A program made the translations under genes and the position numbers. The notes under the pieces were generated by a model. It searched no databases. It was not told the origin of the DNA and was given only the letters and a program-made list of their open reading frames with translations. DNA of 64,000 nucleotides from Christiangramia portivictoriae DSM 23547 (GTDB lineage Bacteria > Bacteroidota > Bacteroidia > Flavobacteriales > Flavobacteriaceae), in assembly GCF_000423045.1 (NCBI RefSeq), contig NZ_KE383971.1, forward strand, positions 196,092-260,091, in the 5' to 3' direction. This document shows, in pieces, positions 61,922 through 64,000 of this stretch (its first letter is position 1; every line of letters begins with the position of its first letter).

Positions 61922-62800
61922 ATGGCCTCAGGATTTTTTGCTTTACTGGATGATATTGCAGCGTTGATGGATGATGTTGCGGTAATGAGTAAGGTCGCGG
62001 GTAAGAAAACTGCCGGATTACTAGGCGATGATCTTGCCGTGAATGCAGAAAAAGCCAGTGGATTTATTTCAGACCGAGAATTGCCCGTTCTCTGGGCGAT
62101 TACCAAAGGCTCGTTACTAAACAAGCTTATAATTTTACCCGTTGCATTTTTACTGAGTGCTTTTGTTCCGGTGGCCATAAAGATCATTCTCATCATTGGA
62201 GGTTTGTATCTGGCCTATGAAGGAGCTGAAAAAATCTATGAATACATCTTTCCTCACAAACACGATGTTGCCAAACCGGATGTGGAAAATCTTTCCAAGG
62301 AGCAAATGATGGAGCGGGAACAGGAAAAGATCAAATCTGCTATTTTAACAGATTTTATTCTTTCTGTAGAGATCGTGATCATTGCTTTAGGAACCGTAAG
62401 CGGAGAGGAGTTGCCAACTCAAATTGGAGTTGTAAGTATCATCGCACTTGTAGCTACCGTTGGTGTTTATGGCGTGGTTGCTCTTATCGTAAGAATGGAC
62501 GAATTTGGAGCAAAGCTTATCAATATGAATGAGCAAACTGATAGTTTTTCAGATAAAGTTGGTCAATTTTTAGTGAATGCTTTGCCATGGGTTATCAAAG
62601 GTCTGGCATTCATTGGTACGATCGCATTGATGCTGGTTTCAGGTGGAATATTTGTTCATAACCTTCATTTTATTCATGACCTGGTTCATTCACTTCCTAC
62701 CATACTTGGCGAGTTTTTAGTAGGCCTGGTGGTGGGTGCACTCGTCTTACCTCTTGTTGGATTAGGGAAAAAAATATGGAGGTCGGTTTCAGGAAAGTAG
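61922..62800 (+). CDS. DUF808 (YedI) family membrane protein
   Basis: This 292-residue protein begins MASGFFALLDDIAALMDDVA, the conserved DUF808 start. About six hydrophobic helices follow (LIILPVAFLLSAFVPVAIKI; LILIIGGLYLAYEGAEKIYE region; ELPTQIGVVSIIALVATVGV; ALPWVIKGLAFIGTIALMLV). The loop YIFPHKHDVAKPDVENLSKE is also typical. Function is unknown. It lies 81 bp after the ATPase gene in the same direction and may belong to the PspA-flotillin cluster or be independent. Confidence 0.9.
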   Translation: MASGFFALLDDIAALMDDVAVMSKVAGKKTAGLLGDDLAVNAEKASGFISDRELPVLWAITKGSLLNKLIILPVAFLLSAFVPVAIKIILIIGGLYLAYEGAEKIYEYIFPHKHDVAKPDVENLSKEQMMEREQEKIKSAILTDFILSVEIVIIALGTVSGEELPTQIGVVSIIALVATVGVYGVVALIVRMDEFGAKLINMNEQTDSFSDKVGQFLVNALPWVIKGLAFIGTIALMLVSGGIFVHNLHFIHDLVHSLPTILGEFLVGLVVGALVLPLVGLGKKIWRSVSGK

Positions 62801-62825
62801 GGTTTTTGGAGTGGTGATTTTGATA

Positions 62826-62852
62826 TTGAAAGCGACCTAAATTATAGCTTTG
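62826..62852 (+). promoter_or_regulatory. Candidate promoter for the methyltransferase gene
   Basis: TTG (62826-62828), 16 bp, TAGCTTTG (62845-62852), matching TAnnTTTG. A TTTTG at 62818-62822 gives an alternative 22-bp spacing. The ATG is at 62891. Confidence 0.4.
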
Positions 62853-62890
62853 TAACTTCTATATATAACCCTGAAAAATTCAATCTAGAC

Positions 62891-63538
62891 ATGAAAAAAC
62901 CATGGCCTACCAAAGCTGCGATGGAACAGGTATACTGCATGAGGCTATGGGGCAGAGGGGAAACTGACTTTTATTCCGGGAATGGTTCGCATGATGACGC
63001 GCTGGTGCAGCCATACCTGGAAGTAGTTAGAAATTTCCTTAATTCATTTTCTCGCGGACTTCGCGTTTGTGATCTTGGATGTGGCGATTTTAATATAGGA
63101 AGGCAATTACTGGATCACGCCCTTCACTATATCGCTGTAGATATAGTTCCTGCACTAATCAATTACAATAAAGTTCATTTTCAGTTTGATAATCTTGAAT
63201 TTAGATACCTGAATATTGCGACAGATGAGCTTCCAGAGGGGGATGTAGTTATTTTAAGGCAGGTTTTACAACATCTGTCTAATGATGAGGTTCAAAGTGT
63301 GCTGAATAAAATCAACAGCTTTAGATATCTTATTCTTACAGAGCATCATCCGGAGTATCATTTTACTCCAAATGCAGATATAATTTCCGGACAGGGTATA
63401 CGGCTCAATAAGAATAGCGGACTGGTCATTGAACAGCCACCTTTCAATTTCCGGTTTCGGGATCGTACGGAATTGTTATCCATTAAAGTGCCTGAGGGTA
63501 AGGGCGTGATCAAAACTATGCTTTATAAAATTCAGTAA
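62891..63538 (+). CDS. Class I SAM-dependent methyltransferase
   Basis: The 215-residue protein has motif I VCDLGCGDFNIGRQLL (about residues 59-74), motif II around YIAVDIVPALINYNK and motif IV/post-I in GDVVILRQVLQHLSNDEVQ. The N-terminal AMEQVYCMRLWGRGETDFYS and the C-terminal RLNKNSGLVIEQPPFNFRFR are particular to this family. The substrate is unknown; a small molecule or sugar is plausible. No signal peptide is present. Confidence 0.85.
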   Translation: MKKPWPTKAAMEQVYCMRLWGRGETDFYSGNGSHDDALVQPYLEVVRNFLNSFSRGLRVCDLGCGDFNIGRQLLDHALHYIAVDIVPALINYNKVHFQFDNLEFRYLNIATDELPEGDVVILRQVLQHLSNDEVQSVLNKINSFRYLILTEHHPEYHFTPNADIISGQGIRLNKNSGLVIEQPPFNFRFRDRTELLSIKVPEGKGVIKTMLYKIQ

Positions 63539-63829
63539 ATCGATGCCAGGTTCAGATTAAAGAGGCCGGGTTGATATGGAGAGAATGGTAAACATATATA
63601 AATTAGTTCTGTCGTGGGTTTTCTTCAAATGAAGCTGAATCTATATAGCTTAACTGACATGATTTGCTAAAAGTTATGGAGCGTTCTACTCTGAAGAAGT
63701 CGGAAAAAATGGAAATACAGGATGAATAACCGCTGCTAAATATTCGGAAGTTAAAATTGAGCGAGTCAGCTCTTTTTGTTGAACCCGCTCAAATTTTAAA
63801 GTTTTTCTTGCTGAAGAAAGGTGTTCAGA
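63539..63829. other. Intergenic region without a recognised gene
   Basis: Only tiny frames (15-17 codons) occur. An imperfect inverted repeat (TTGAGCG near 63757-63763 and CGCTCAA near 63786-63792) encloses a GAGC/GCTC dyad followed by five T. It could form a terminator, but its role is unclear. Confidence 0.3.
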
Positions 63830-64000
63830 TTAGGACTCGAGTCCTGGGATAGGAGAAAACTTTCCATTTGTGGATTTTCCAAGAATCTCAACATCCTTGA
63901 TATCCCGGTATTCTTCAATCGCCAGCTTAAGCTGATCTACTGTATCCCGGCGAACTTTTACTCCTCCTGTTTTTTTATTTTTATTTCTAACTTCAATATA
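63830..64000 (-). CDS. Unidentified protein, C-terminal 56 residues only
   Basis: The frame is open from the window edge to a TAA at 63830-63832. Visible residues begin YIEVRNKNKKTGGVKVRRDT and continue VDQLKLAIEEYRDIKDVEIL GKS, ending SPIPGLES. The segment looks like a beta hairpin with a basic loop followed by an amphipathic helix and a disordered end. I do not recognise the family. Orientation is opposite to the methyltransferase, so the two converge. Confidence 0.5.
   Translation of the reverse strand, partial: YIEVRNKNKKTGGVKVRRDTVDQLKLAIEEYRDIKDVEILGKSTNGKFSPIPGLES

Noticed and set aside
63753-63797. Inverted repeat near the right edge as an attachment site or integron element
   Set aside because: The arms are short with a bulge and no integrase or tRNA gene is adjacent; a weak terminator is the simpler reading.
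1-64000. tRNA, rRNA, CRISPR, insertion sequence or prophage features
   Set aside because: Intergenic regions were read for cloverleaf sequences, direct repeats with spacers, transposase frames and terminal repeats; none was convincing.

Overview
The window looks like chromosomal DNA from a marine-type member of the Flavobacteriaceae (Bacteroidota), close to Gramella/Christiangramia or Salegentibacter. The gene set supports this: CarboxypepD_reg/TonB-plug proteins, a Bacteroidota-type 30S protein THX, DUF1573, a TPR sensor kinase and an rsfS-ftsH-LUD-cdsA-psd-ACBP cluster. Several promoters match the Bacteroidota consensus (TTTG or TTG, about 19-20 bp, then TAnnTTTG), Shine-Dalgarno sequences are weak, and the A+T content is moderately high. 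I see no tRNA, rRNA, CRISPR array, insertion sequence or prophage.

Layout. 1-5 kb (minus): the start of a TPR histidine kinase cut by the window edge, GAPDH, lipoyl synthase, then an operon of a small membrane protein, a family 2 glycosyltransferase and an ECF sigma factor. 5-8.6 kb: FAS1 lipoprotein, murB, a class I aminotransferase and DUF1573. 8.7-11.4 kb: valS. 11.4-16.4 kb (minus): rsfS, ftsH, a LUD protein, cdsA, psd and an acyl-CoA-binding protein. 16.4-20.6 kb: birA, an SRPBCC protein, pyrE, a NUDIX hydrolase and a secreted M14 peptidase. 20.7-24.4 kb: a secreted sorbosone-dehydrogenase-like protein coupled to a TonB receptor. 24.4-29.4 kb: coaD, ddl, PASTA, rluD-like, yaaA, a uracil-DNA-glycosylase-like gene with no AUG start, and two tiny genes (THX and a 47-residue protein).

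29.5-36.1 kb (minus): a complete trpEGDCFBA operon. A perfect promoter and a 15-codon leader peptide with three consecutive Trp codons precede it, followed by a terminator hairpin and a matching antiterminator arm. This is a classical ribosome-dependent trp attenuator. 36.2-45.3 kb: marR-nitroreductase-yceI, a rhodanese, an outer-membrane barrel, a sodium symporter, rlmF, a DEDDh exonuclease-GIY-YIG fusion, a PepSY membrane protein and a 43-residue membrane protein.

45.4-51.8 kb (minus): a 2152-residue alpha-2-macroglobulin with a CSEQ thioester motif and an inserted CarboxypepD_reg plus TonB-plug module. 51.9-62.8 kb: the most system-like locus. An XRE/S24-like regulator diverges from a tight operon of a YbjN/CesT-like protein, PspA, a membrane OB-fold (NfeD/YqiJ-like) protein, a flotillin and a 1625-residue coiled-coil AAA+ ATPase; a DUF808 membrane protein lies just beyond. 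Repeated ATTAGCAA octamers fill the divergent region and are the likely operators. The window ends with a SAM methyltransferase and the 3' end of an unidentified gene.
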